64,000 nt of DNA from Streptomyces sp. DT2A-34 (lineage in GTDB: Bacteria; Actinomycetota; Actinomycetes; Streptomycetales; Streptomycetaceae): the NCBI RefSeq assembly GCF_030499515.1, contig NZ_JASTWJ010000001.1, forward strand, positions 186,001-250,000. Direction: 5' to 3'. The position numbers and the translations under genes were made by a program. Of the stretch, positions 8,567 through 17,025 are shown piece by piece; the first letter of the stretch is position 1, and each line of letters opens with the position of its first letter. The notes beneath the pieces are model-generated. The model saw nothing but the letters and a program-made list of their open reading frames with translations, was not told the DNA's origin and did no database searches.

Positions 8567-9703
8567 TCACCCGCCCTCGCCCTCGTCCTCCTGCGGACAG
8601 AGCACCGGCACCCGCTGCACGAGGTTGTTGGCGAAGCCCCCGCGGTTCCAGGGCGGGACCAGTGGCTGGGTGTGGCCCCCGGCGTCGGTGGCCCGTGCGC
8701 TCAGCACGTGTGCGCCCGGCGTCGCCGTCCAGCTGTGCCGCCAGCGGCGCCACGCCCACCGGTGACCGGTGTCCGGCTCCAGCTCGGCCTCCTGCCAGCT
8801 GCGTCCCGCGTCCGTGCTGACCTCGACGCACGTCACCGGCCCACGCCCGGACCAGGCACGCCCCTCCAGGGTCACCGGGCCGGGCCGGACCACGCGGGAA
8901 CGGGACATGAAGTCGGGGAAGCCCGGGGGGACGAGCAGGGCGCGAGGGGCGACGCGGGTGACGGGTTCGCCCACGTCCTCGGGGTGCCGGCGCAGCCGGT
9001 AGGCCACGGCCTGCTGGAACCCCGTGAAGGGCACGTCGGTGACGGTCACCTCGCGCAGCCACTTCACGTGTGCCATGCCGTACCAGCCGGGCACGACCAG
9101 CCGTAGCGGGCGGCCGTGCTGCGGGGGCAGCGGGGCACCGTTCATGGCGTACGCCACCAGCACCTCGGGATCGCTGCCCGTGGCGACGTCCACCGGCAGG
9201 GCGCGCTGGTAGTCCTGCTCGACGCCGCGCTCGACCCCGTGGTCGGCGCCCGTGAAGACCACGTCAACCGCGTCGGCCTCGACTCCGGTCTCGGCGAGCA
9301 GCAGGCGCAGCGGTACGCCGGTCCACTCGGCGGTGCCGACCGCCTCGACCAGCCAGGGCTGGCTCACCGGCCGGGGCGTCAGCAGGGCCCGGCCATTGCC
9401 CGCGCACTCCAGGGTGACCCGGGTGGTGACCTGCGGGAACGTCCGGAGGTCGGCGAGGTTCAGGCGCAGCGGGCGGCGGACGCGGCCGCCGAAAGTCAGC
9501 TGCCAGGGGGCGTCGTCGGGGACGTACGGGATGTCGTAGTGGGTCAGGACGTAGTGCAGGCCCGGCGGGGTGAGGTCGTAGCGCAGGGCTTCGAGCGGCA
9601 GGCCGTGGTTGCGGGTCGCGAGCGCCAGTTCGTCCCGGCCGATGCTTTCGTCGGGGGCGGCCAGCCTGGCCGGTGCGCTCATGTCGGCGAGTCGATGCGC
9701 CAT
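8567..9703 (-). CDS. Sulfite-oxidase-like molybdenum cofactor enzyme
   Basis: 378 residues without a signal peptide. The N-terminal ~230 residues are the oxidoreductase molybdopterin domain; the molybdenum-ligand cysteine is in 'VTLECAGNGR' (~residue 101), and 'HGRPLRLVVPGWYGMAHVKWL' is the conserved stretch near the cofactor. The C-terminal ~120 residues form the Ig-like dimerisation domain ('VEVSTDAGRSWQEAEL'). There is no heme domain, so it resembles bacterial sulfite dehydrogenase-type proteins needing an external acceptor. The start at 9703 has no clear ribosome site, but GATAAT lies just upstream on this strand, compatible with a leaderless message; 9682 is an alternative. Confidence 0.88.
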   Translation of the reverse strand: MAHRLADMSAPARLAAPDESIGRDELALATRNHGLPLEALRYDLTPPGLHYVLTHYDIPYVPDDAPWQLTFGGRVRRPLRLNLADLRTFPQVTTRVTLECAGNGRALLTPRPVSQPWLVEAVGTAEWTGVPLRLLLAETGVEADAVDVVFTGADHGVERGVEQDYQRALPVDVATGSDPEVLVAYAMNGAPLPPQHGRPLRLVVPGWYGMAHVKWLREVTVTDVPFTGFQQAVAYRLRRHPEDVGEPVTRVAPRALLVPPGFPDFMSRSRVVRPGPVTLEGRAWSGRGPVTCVEVSTDAGRSWQEAELEPDTGHRWAWRRWRHSWTATPGAHVLSARATDAGGHTQPLVPPWNRGGFANNLVQRVPVLCPQEDEGEGG

Positions 9704-9900
9704 ACCGGCATTATCGACCCATACGTGTATGTCGTGCCGGACCGTCGTGACCGACCCCGGCAGCCCCGGCGGGGGGCCTGGGCGCTCCGGCATCGGCAGG
9801 TGGGCGGCACAACTCCCTTTCCCTCCCTGTTACTTCACACCGGCAATGGTTTCGGGCTCACCCTTCCGAAAGGGGTCTCGCGGCTGTCAGACTCCTGAGG

Positions 9901-11304
9901 GTGCCCGACTTCGACATGCTCGTCATCGGATCCGGACCGGGCGGCCAGAAGGCCGCCATCGCCGCGGCCAAGCTGGGCCGCCGGGTCGCCGTCGTCGACC
10001 GCCCCGACATGGTCGGCGGCGTCTCCATCCACACCGGGACCATCCCCTCCAAGACCCTGCGCGAGGCGGTGCTGTACCTGACCGGCCTCACCCAGCGTGA
10101 TCTGTACGGCCAGAGCTACCGGCTCAAGGAGGACATCACCGTCGCCGACCTGACCGCCCGCACCCAGCACGTGGTCGGCCGTGAGGTGGACGTCATCCGC
10201 AGCCAGCTCTCCCGCAACCACGTCGCGCTGTACGCCGGCACGGGGCGGTTCGTCGACCCGCACACCGTCGCCCTGCGCGAGGTCACCGGCCACGAGCGGC
10301 TGCTGACCGCCGAGCACGTCGTCATCGCCACCGGTACCCGGCCCGCGCGGCCGACCAGTGTGGAGTTCGACGGTCGGACGATCATGGACTCGGACAACGT
10401 CCTGGCGCTGGAGCGGGTTCCGCGCTCCATGGTCATCGTGGGTGCCGGTGTGATCGGCATGGAGTACGCCAGCATGTTCGCCGCGCTCGGCAGCAAGATC
10501 ACCGTGGTGGAGAAGCGGGCGGGGATGCTCGACATGTGCGACGTCGAGGTGATCGAGTCGCTCAAGTACCACCTGCGGGACCTCGCCGTGACGTTCCGCT
10601 TCGGGGAGACCGTCGCCGCGGTGGAGCGGCATGCACGCGGGACGCTGACCGTCCTGGAGAGCGGCAAGAAGATCCCCGCCGACGCGGTGATGTACTCGGC
10701 GGGCCGGCAGGGGCTCACCGACGAGCTGGACCTGGACAAGGCGGGGCTGACCGCGGACCCGCGCGGCCGGATCACGGTCGACGAGCACTACCGCACCGAG
10801 GTGCCGCACATCTATGCCGTCGGCGACGTCATCGGCTTCCCGGCGCTGGCCGCGACCTCGATGGAGCAGGGGCGGGCGGCGGCGTACCACGCCTTCGGGG
10901 AGCCGGTCGGCCGGATGCACAACCTCCAGCCGATCGGCATCTACACCATCCCCGAGATCAGCTTCGTGGGACGGACCGAGGACCGGCTCACGGAGGACCG
11001 GGTGCCGTTCGAGGTCGGCATCTCCCGCTACCGGGAGCTGGCCCGCGGACAGATCATCGGCGACTCGCACGGCATGCTGAAGCTGCTGGTCTCCCCCGAG
11101 GACCGCACGCTCCTCGGTGTGCACTGCTTCGGTACGGGGGCGACGGAACTCATCCACATCGGGCAGTCGGTGATGGGGTGCGGCGGGACGGTCGACTACC
11201 TGGTCGATGCCGTGTTCAACTACCCGACGCTCGCGGAGTCGTACAAGGTCGCCGCCCTGGACGCCACGAACAGGCTGCGCCAGATCGACCGGATCGGGGA
11301 CTGA
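9901..11304 (+). CDS. sthA: Soluble pyridine nucleotide transhydrogenase (SthA-type flavoprotein)
   Basis: 467 residues, almost the length of E. coli SthA. FAD-binding GSGPGG is at residues 10-15 and the second Rossmann motif '[16 protein letters not shown]' near 178. The position of the redox disulfide of lipoamide dehydrogenases is instead '[14 protein letters not shown]', with no cysteine pair, which separates transhydrogenases from disulfide reductases. The C-terminal dimerisation domain ends with '[21 protein letters not shown]'. It would exchange hydride between NADPH and NAD+. The GTG start lies only ~8 bases after CAGACT, so the message may be leaderless. Confidence 0.9.
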   Translation: MPDFDMLVIGSGPGGQKAAIAAAKLGRRVAVVDRPDMVGGVSIHTGTIPSKTLREAVLYLTGLTQRDLYGQSYRLKEDITVADLTARTQHVVGREVDVIRSQLSRNHVALYAGTGRFVDPHTVALREVTGHERLLTAEHVVIATGTRPARPTSVEFDGRTIMDSDNVLALERVPRSMVIVGAGVIGMEYASMFAALGSKITVVEKRAGMLDMCDVEVIESLKYHLRDLAVTFRFGETVAAVERHARGTLTVLESGKKIPADAVMYSAGRQGLTDELDLDKAGLTADPRGRITVDEHYRTEVPHIYAVGDVIGFPALAATSMEQGRAAAYHAFGEPVGRMHNLQPIGIYTIPEISFVGRTEDRLTEDRVPFEVGISRYRELARGQIIGDSHGMLKLLVSPEDRTLLGVHCFGTGATELIHIGQSVMGCGGTVDYLVDAVFNYPTLAESYKVAALDATNRLRQIDRIGD

Positions 11305-11314
11305 GCCCCTCGTA

Positions 11315-11818
11315 TCAGCTCTCCTGGCCGCCCTCCGGCAGGCGGGCGTCGTCCTCGACCACGTGCATCGCGGCCTCCTCCGCGCCGGCGGCTCCGCCGT
11401 CGACGCCCTGGTCGAAGGCGATCTCCTCCTTCGTGGTGTCGGGGCCGGTGCCCTCGTCCGGGGCGAGCAGGCGGCCCGCGCGGTCGGCGCCCGCCTCGGG
11501 GTCGACGGGTTCGCCCTCGCCGCCCGGCAGGTCGCCCACGCCGTCACCGGCGGGCTCGGACACCTCGGGGACCTCCTGGGTGAGCCGCTCGTCGAGGGTC
11601 TCGCCCTCGTGCTGTTCGGCGGCCGTGGTGCCGTGCTTGGTGACCCCGAGCGGCTTCTCCGGCGGGGAGTAGCCCTCGTCGAGCATGTCGTCGTAGGTCC
11701 GCTCGTCGACGGCGTCCTGCAGGTCGAGCGGCGCCGCGTCCTGCTGTTCCTCGTTGCTGCCGGTGGGCTGGTAGGCGTCGTCCGCCATCGGCTCGGAGGG
11801 CGTGTGTCCCGTGCCCAT
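11315..11818 (-). CDS. DUF5709 acidic protein
   Basis: 167 residues, strongly acidic and low in hydrophobics. The N-terminal half carries the DUF5709 pattern 'YQPTGSNEEQQ', 'LDLQDAVDERTYDDMLDEGY' and 'PPEKPLGVTKHGTTAAEQHEGETLDERLTQE'-type sequence. Function unknown; probably cytoplasmic and partly disordered. Start at 11818 follows GGGAGGCGAGC. It converges on sthA with only 10 bp between stops. Confidence 0.8.
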   Translation of the reverse strand: MGTGHTPSEPMADDAYQPTGSNEEQQDAAPLDLQDAVDERTYDDMLDEGYSPPEKPLGVTKHGTTAAEQHEGETLDERLTQEVPEVSEPAGDGVGDLPGGEGEPVDPEAGADRAGRLLAPDEGTGPDTTKEEIAFDQGVDGGAAGAEEAAMHVVEDDARLPEGGQES

Positions 11819-12130
11819 GCTCGCCTCCCTCACTCGCGTGCGTCGGCTGGTCGTGCGCTGTGCGTGTCCTGAACCGCGTTTCCCGTTGCGCGCTCTCCAA
11901 CCCCGGAAGATCCAGCCGACCTTGAAGGCTCAATGAGGGGAGATATCATCACTCGCACACACGGCGTGACCGTACGGCGACGCGCCGACGTGCCGTATCC
12001 GCCACCCCTTTGTGCCGCCCCTGCCCCGAGGCCATCCCTCAGCGGTTCGTGGCGTTGTACCACCCCACCCCCCATACGCCGTCGGGGCCGGTTCGCCCTC
12101 GCGTCGTGCACAACGGAAAGCAGCGCATCC
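11819..12130. other. 312-bp divergent region with a promoter candidate for the APC permease
   Basis: Contains TTGAAG (11924-11929) and TATCAT (11946-11951) separated by 16 bp, a reasonable promoter pointing rightward with a leader of about 170 bases. No conserved small gene was recognised, although the permease frame is open back to 11933. Confidence 0.4.
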
Positions 12131-13576
12131 ATGAGCAACAGCAGGGGCAGAGGGCTGCAGGCCAATGTCCTCGGTACGTTCGACACGGTGGTGATGGCGG
12201 TCGCGGGCAGTGCCCCGGCGTACTCGATCGCCGCGACCACGGCGGTCCTCGTCGGCACGGTGGGCCTGGCCAGCCCGGCCGCGCTGCTGTACTGCGCGAT
12301 ACCCATGCTGGGCATCGCGCTGGCCTTCAGCTACCTCAGCCGGATCGACGTGAACGCGGGCGCCAGTTACTCCTGGGTCGGGCGTACGCTGCACCCCTTC
12401 CTGGGCTTCATCAGCGGTTGGGCGCTGGTGATCTCGGCGACCATCTTCATGGTGGCGGGTTCCCTGCCGGCCGGGTCGATGACGCTCGCCCTCTTCGACG
12501 AGGAACTCGCCCGGAACACCGCGCTGTCGACGCTGGTCGGCGCCGGCTGGTTCCTGATCATGCTGTGCGTGGTGCTGGGCGGTGCTCGCCTCACCGTCCG
12601 GGCACAGCTCGTGATGTCCGGTGTCGAGCTCGCCATCCTGGCCCTGTTCGTCGTACTGGCCCTCTTCCACTCGGGAAGTGCCCGGGCGTTCGACTGGTCC
12701 TGGCTCGGCTTCGGGCACTTCGACGGGGTGAGCGGATTCGCCTCGGGGGCGCTGATCGCCGCGTTCTACTACTGGGGCTGGGACGTCACCAGCAACCTCA
12801 GTGAGGAGACCCGCAACAGCCGCCGTACGACGGGCCTCGCGGGGCTCATCGGGGTCGGCATCGTGTTCCTGCTGTTCGAGGTGTTCACGATCGCGGTGAA
12901 CGTTATCCTCTCCTCGAAGCAGATCCAGGAGAACGACGCCAACGTGCTGGCGGTGCTCGGGGAGGAGGTGTGGCCGGGCTGGGGCGGCAAGTTGCTGATC
13001 GTGGCGGTGATGCTGTCCACCGTCGCCACCCTGGAGACCACGCTGATCCAGGTCACGCGCTCGCTGTTCGCGATGGGCCGCGACCGTACGATGCCGTCCG
13101 CGCTGGGCCGGGTGCACCGCCGGTGGAACACGCCGTGGGTGGCGGTCGCGGTGGTCGGCGTCGTGGCGCTGGGCACGGTGGGCGACATCCTCTCCGACGC
13201 GATCTCGGCCATCGGCCTGCAGATCGCCGTCTACTACGGGCTGACGGGCCTCGCGGTGGTCGTCGCCTACCGCAAGATGCTGCTGAAGTCGGTGGGCAAC
13301 CTCGTGCTCGGTGGTCTGTGGCCGCTGTTCGGGGCCCTGTTCATGTTCTGGATCTTCGTCGAGTCGCTGGGCGAGCTGAGCACGTCCGCGATCGCGATCG
13401 GCATCGGCGGTCTCGCGGCCGGGCTCATCCCGATGCTCTGGTACTGGCGGCAGGGCAGCGACTACTACCGGCCGGCCAAGCTGGACGCCACACGGACCGT
13501 CGAGGCGGACTACGTCCCGGCCGGCGCCGGCGGCACGAACTCCCTTGTCCACGAGGGTCTTCCCACCGACTTCTGA
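12131..13576 (+). CDS. APC-superfamily amino acid permease
   Basis: 481 residues with about twelve hydrophobic helices. The N-terminus shows the APC signature region 'TFDTVVMAVAGSAPAYSIAATTAVLVG' (helix 1) and 'GASYSWVGRTLHPFLGFISGW'. It is a secondary importer for an amino acid or amine in the cytoplasmic membrane. Start at 12131 follows GGAAAG; upstream in-frame sequence is Pro/Arg-rich and not membrane-like. The next gene begins 11 bases after its stop, so the two are probably co-transcribed. Confidence 0.88.
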   Translation: MSNSRGRGLQANVLGTFDTVVMAVAGSAPAYSIAATTAVLVGTVGLASPAALLYCAIPMLGIALAFSYLSRIDVNAGASYSWVGRTLHPFLGFISGWALVISATIFMVAGSLPAGSMTLALFDEELARNTALSTLVGAGWFLIMLCVVLGGARLTVRAQLVMSGVELAILALFVVLALFHSGSARAFDWSWLGFGHFDGVSGFASGALIAAFYYWGWDVTSNLSEETRNSRRTTGLAGLIGVGIVFLLFEVFTIAVNVILSSKQIQENDANVLAVLGEEVWPGWGGKLLIVAVMLSTVATLETTLIQVTRSLFAMGRDRTMPSALGRVHRRWNTPWVAVAVVGVVALGTVGDILSDAISAIGLQIAVYYGLTGLAVVVAYRKMLLKSVGNLVLGGLWPLFGALFMFWIFVESLGELSTSAIAIGIGGLAAGLIPMLWYWRQGSDYYRPAKLDATRTVEADYVPAGAGGTNSLVHEGLPTDF

Positions 13577-13587
13577 GGGGACCCGCC

Positions 13588-14559
13588 ATGTCGAGAGGCA
13601 CCTCGAAACGCGACCTCACTCCCGACTTCGACCCAGACTGCGGGGACGCGCCCCTCACCTGCGCCCGCCAGGACATCGTCATCGGCCGCTGGCAGGGACT
13701 GCGGGAGCTGCTGCGGGTCACCGGCCCCGACTGGCTGGTGCGGGGGCACCGGGTCCGGCTGCTCGCCCAGGCCTGTGCGGGCAGTTCGACGGTGGAGTCG
13801 TGGCTGGCCGCCGAACCGCACAGCGCCGACGCGCTGGTGCTGCGGGCGGCGACGGAGACGGCCCGGGCGTTCCATCTGGCCATCACCGCGGGCCGGGGCG
13901 TACCGATCGACCGGCAGCGCATCGACACCGCGGTGCTGTCGTGCCTCAGGGCCGCCGACGCCTACCCGGACGATCCGACGCCGTGGATCTCGCTGATCTC
14001 CGTCGCCCGGCTGTATCCGTCGGGCGTACGGCGGCAGGAACTGGGGCTGTGGTGGGACGAGTTGCACCAGCGCGACCCGTACAGCGTGGAGGGCCACCTC
14101 CAGGTCCTGCACTACTACTCCTCGCGCTGGCACGGCACCCACGGCCAGATGTACGACTTCGCCCGCGACGCGGCCGGCGTCGCGCCGCCCGGCTGCGCGC
14201 TGCCGGTGCTCGTGCAGTACGCCCGGGTCGAGGAGTTCCGCTACGCCCTGGACGCGGCCAAGGGACAGCATGCCTCCGTGGGCCTCGGCCAGCACTGGAG
14301 TCACGACGGCGCCGTCAGTGACGTACGCCGCACCTGGGAGCGCTGGATCAAGGGCCGCACCGACAACAGCGTGGCCCCCGGCGAGCTGCGCGACCTCAAC
14401 TACCTGACGCACGCCGCGTGTTACGCGGGCGCCCACGACATCGCCGCGCCCCTGTTCCGGATGCTGGGGCGCCGCGCCACGCGGGCTCCGTGGGTGTATC
14501 TCGGCGATCCGGAGAAGCAGTTCGTGCGGTGGCGGGGGGAGATGGTGCTGCGCGGGTGA
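13588..14559 (+). CDS. Conserved helical-repeat-like protein downstream of the permease
   Basis: 323 residues, soluble, mostly alpha-helical with tetratricopeptide-like spacing ('ALVLRAATETARAFHLAI', 'AVLSCLRAADAYPDDPTPWISLI', 'YARVEEFRYALDAA'). No catalytic motif seen. It is read as a conserved streptomycete protein of unknown role, possibly linked to the permease by its operon position. GAGGGGACC precedes the ATG. Confidence 0.75.
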   Translation: MSRGTSKRDLTPDFDPDCGDAPLTCARQDIVIGRWQGLRELLRVTGPDWLVRGHRVRLLAQACAGSSTVESWLAAEPHSADALVLRAATETARAFHLAITAGRGVPIDRQRIDTAVLSCLRAADAYPDDPTPWISLISVARLYPSGVRRQELGLWWDELHQRDPYSVEGHLQVLHYYSSRWHGTHGQMYDFARDAAGVAPPGCALPVLVQYARVEEFRYALDAAKGQHASVGLGQHWSHDGAVSDVRRTWERWIKGRTDNSVAPGELRDLNYLTHAACYAGAHDIAAPLFRMLGRRATRAPWVYLGDPEKQFVRWRGEMVLRG

Positions 14560-14574
14560 CGGTTCGTCCTCGTC

Positions 14575-15723
14575 TCAGGGCGATTCGACGCGCGGACCGG
14601 CTGCCCACCTCTCCTCGATCCGGCCGATCCGCCACACCAGGAGGGCGACGATCCAGGTCACGGCGAACAGGCCTACGACGACGAAGCCGGCCGTGTTGAG
14701 GTCGAGGCCGGTGATCCAGCTCCAGAACGGGCCGTGCAGGGCTAGGCGGTCGGCGAGGAGGGCGAGGAGTTCGACCGTGCCGATGAGCAGGGCGACCGCG
14801 ACGGACAGGCCGGTGACGGTGAGGTTGTAGTAGACCTTGCGGACCGGCTGGGAGAACGCCCAGCCGTAGGCGAAGTTCATGAACGTGCCGTCGATCGTGT
14901 CCAGGAGCGACATGCCGGCGGCGAAGAGGACGGGCAGGCAGACGATCGCGTACCAGGGCAGACCGGAGGCCGCGCCCGAGCCGGCCAGGACCAGCAGGGC
15001 GACCTCGGTCGCGGTGTCGAAGCCGAGGCCGAAGAGCAGGCCGAGCGGGTACATGTGCCAGGGCTTGGTGACCGACCCCGTGACCCGGCCGAGGAGCCGG
15101 TTCATGAAGCCGCGTCTGTTCAGCTGCTCTTCCAGGGCCGCCTCGTCGTAGCGGCCCGAGCGCATCCGGCGGAACACCTTCCAGATGCCGGCGAGGGCGA
15201 CCAGGTTGATCGCCGCGATCAGATAGAGGAAGGCCCCGGAGACCGTCGTACCGATCAGGCCGGTGATGTCGTGGAGGCGGGAGTCGTCGTCGCGGACCGG
15301 TCCGGCCAGGGTCTTCACACCGAAGGAGAGCAGCAGCGCCAGCGCCAGGACGACGCTGGAGTGGCCGAGCGAGAACCAGAAGCCGACCGACAGCGGCCGC
15401 TGCCCCTCCCCCATCAGCTTGCGGGTGGTGTTGTCGATCGCCGCGATGTGGTCGGCGTCGAAGGCGTGCCGCATGCCGAGCGTGTACGCGGTGACGCCGA
15501 TACCGATGCCGAAGGACTGCGCGCCGATGCTGTAGTGCTCGGGCGCCACGACGGCGACGAGAGTGAACCAGCCGATGACATGCAGGGCCAGCACGAACGC
15601 GGCCATGCCGCCGACCCTGCTCCACTCCTGCCGCGTCATGGACGTGCGGACGCGGTGCCAGGCCGTGCGCTGTGCGGGGGCCGTGGCGGGGAGGGTCGGA
15701 GTGGAGTCAGGGGCAGCCGTCAT
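14575..15723 (-). CDS. NiCoT-family nickel/cobalt permease
   Basis: 382 residues with about eight membrane helices. The family signature 'RHAFDADHI' (~residues 83-91) supplies the metal-binding His and Asp residues, followed by 'FSLGHSSVV', the second NiCoT signature; 'LGFDTATEVALL' is the third. It imports Ni2+ and/or Co2+ for urease, Ni-superoxide dismutase or cobalamin. ATG at 15723 lacks a clear ribosome site. The frame is open to a TTG at 15795, and a 19-codon ORF (15779-15720) ends with its TGA overlapping this ATG, which might couple translation. A Nur-box-like site lies 67-83 bp upstream of the ATG. Confidence 0.9.
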   Translation of the reverse strand: MTAAPDSTPTLPATAPAQRTAWHRVRTSMTRQEWSRVGGMAAFVLALHVIGWFTLVAVVAPEHYSIGAQSFGIGIGVTAYTLGMRHAFDADHIAAIDNTTRKLMGEGQRPLSVGFWFSLGHSSVVLALALLLSFGVKTLAGPVRDDDSRLHDITGLIGTTVSGAFLYLIAAINLVALAGIWKVFRRMRSGRYDEAALEEQLNRRGFMNRLLGRVTGSVTKPWHMYPLGLLFGLGFDTATEVALLVLAGSGAASGLPWYAIVCLPVLFAAGMSLLDTIDGTFMNFAYGWAFSQPVRKVYYNLTVTGLSVAVALLIGTVELLALLADRLALHGPFWSWITGLDLNTAGFVVVGLFAVTWIVALLVWRIGRIEERWAAGPRVESP

Positions 15724-15789
15724 CGGGGAGGGAAGGACTTTCTTGGGGAGGGCGGCTGCGATGTACAGCCTGCAGCCATCCTCCAGTAC

Positions 15790-15806
15790 TTGCAAACCAT
15801 GTGCAG
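15790..15806. promoter_or_regulatory. Nur-box-like site upstream of the nickel/cobalt permease
   Basis: TTGCAA-ACCAT-GTGCAG matches the published Streptomyces Nur consensus tTGCaa-N5-ttGCAA at 10 of 12 arm positions with exact 5-bp spacing. Nur is the nickel-responsive Fur-family repressor; a site before a nickel permease is the expected logic. Confidence 0.6.
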
Positions 15807-15823
15807 TAAAGGCCGTGGCAGTT

Positions 15824-15856
15824 CTTGGCCATGGAAACCAAAGCGCTTGGCCATGG
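15824..15856. repeat. Two direct copies of CTTGGCCATGG spaced 22 bp
   Basis: CTTGGCCATGG occurs at 15824-15834 and again at 15846-15856. The 22-bp period is two helical turns, so both copies face the same side of the DNA. They lie just upstream of the Nur-like site in the permease promoter region and overlap an AAGCGCTT palindrome (15841-15848). Confidence 0.5.
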
Positions 15857-15918
15857 AGAGGGAAAACGGGAAAGGAGAACGGGGGAGGGAGAACTCGCGG
15901 CGAGGGCGAACGGACCCG

Positions 15919-16771
15919 TCAGGGGGCGGCGTTCGGGCCGTCGGGACGGCCGCGGCGCTGCTCCACGATCTCGCGGCTCAGCTCCTCGGTCTCGGACTCG
16001 GGCAGCCGCTCGAAGCCGTCCTGCGTGATCACCGAAACGATGGGGAAGATCCGGCGGCTGATGTCCGGTCCGCCGGTCGCGGAGTCGTCGTCCGCCGCGT
16101 CGTACAGCGCGTGCAGCGCGGCCAGGACCGCCTCGCGCCGGGACATCCCCGGACGGTACAGCTTCTTCAGAGCGCCGCGGGCGTACGGCGATCCGGAGCC
16201 CTCGGCGTGGAAGTCGTACTTCTCGTACGGTCCGCCGACCACCTCGAAGTCGAAGATGCGTCCTCGCGCGCCCTCGGGGGCTCCGAAGTCGTAGCCGACG
16301 AGGAGCGGAACGACGGCGAGGCCCTGCATGGCCTGGCCGAGGTTCTGGCGGATCATGGTCGCGAGCCGGGTCGCCTTCGCCTTGAGGGTCATCGGGATGC
16401 CCTCGATCTTCTCGAAGTGCTTCAACTCGACCTGGTACAGCTTCACCATGTCCAGCGCGAGTCCGACGGTGCCGGCGAAGGCGACCGCGGTGTAGTCGTC
16501 CGCGGGGTGGACCTTCTCCAGGTCGCGCTGGGCGATGAGGTTGCCCATGGTGGCCCTGCGGTCGCCGGCGATCAGCACGCCGTCGCGGTAGGTCAGGGCC
16601 AGCACCGTGGTGCCGTGCGGGAAACGGTCGGCCGCGGCGCGGACACCGTCGGGGAAGGGGCGGCGTGGGCAACAGGGCCGGACGGTGGGCGGCCAGGAAC
16701 TCGGTGAAGGACGAGGTCCCCGGAGTGAAGAACTCCTCCCCCAACCGCCCGTCGTGCTCACTGCTCGCCAT
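15919..16771 (-). pseudogene. Orphan 20S proteasome beta-subunit paralogue (PrcB-like), split by a frameshift
   Basis: The start at 16771 (after GGAGGAGGGGGAGC) opens a typical PrcB propeptide: 'LGEEFFTPGTSSFTEFLAAH'. At about codon 38, in a run of four Cs (16657-16660), the frame must shift by one base to continue into 'FPHGTTVLALTYRDGVLIAGD'. Removing one C restores a continuous protein of about 283 residues. In the mature part Thr1 (G-TTV), Asp17 (AGDRR) and Lys33 (DLEKV) are all kept, as is 'YDAADDDSATGGPD'. No prcA, pup, dop, pafA or ATPase gene is nearby, so this is a second, unlinked beta subunit. Either a young pseudogene, a sequencing slip in a homopolymer, or frameshifted expression. 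Confidence 0.75.
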
Positions 16772-17025
16772 CACGCTCCCCCTCCTCCACCCGGACCGCC
16801 GGCCGGCCGCCAACCGGACTCCTACCTGAACCCACCGCCGGGGAAACGCCTTTGGCGCGCCCAGTGCCCTGCGCCGACCGGCCACGATGCCGACGGCGCC
16901 AGGGCCCGCCCGCGCCTGGCTCGCAGCGGGCCGGCCACGCGAACGGTCGTCAGGGCGGCGAGCGTGAGGGCGGTGTGTCGGGTAGGCACGTCCGCGCCGG
17001 GGCGCGGCGAGGGCCTGCTCCGGTG

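Noticed and set aside
9835..11547. 570-codon minus-strand frame opposite sthA
   Set aside because: Shadow of a gene with complete FAD and NAD motifs; no motif of its own.
11930..13552. 540-codon minus-strand frame opposite the APC permease
   Set aside because: Low-complexity His/Asp/Arg/Gln sequence typical of an antisense shadow; the plus-strand frame has clear membrane helices.
15724..15918. Cobalamin riboswitch upstream of the nickel/cobalt permease
   Set aside because: The interval is too short and lacks a recognisable B12-box; the Nur-like site explains metal control better.
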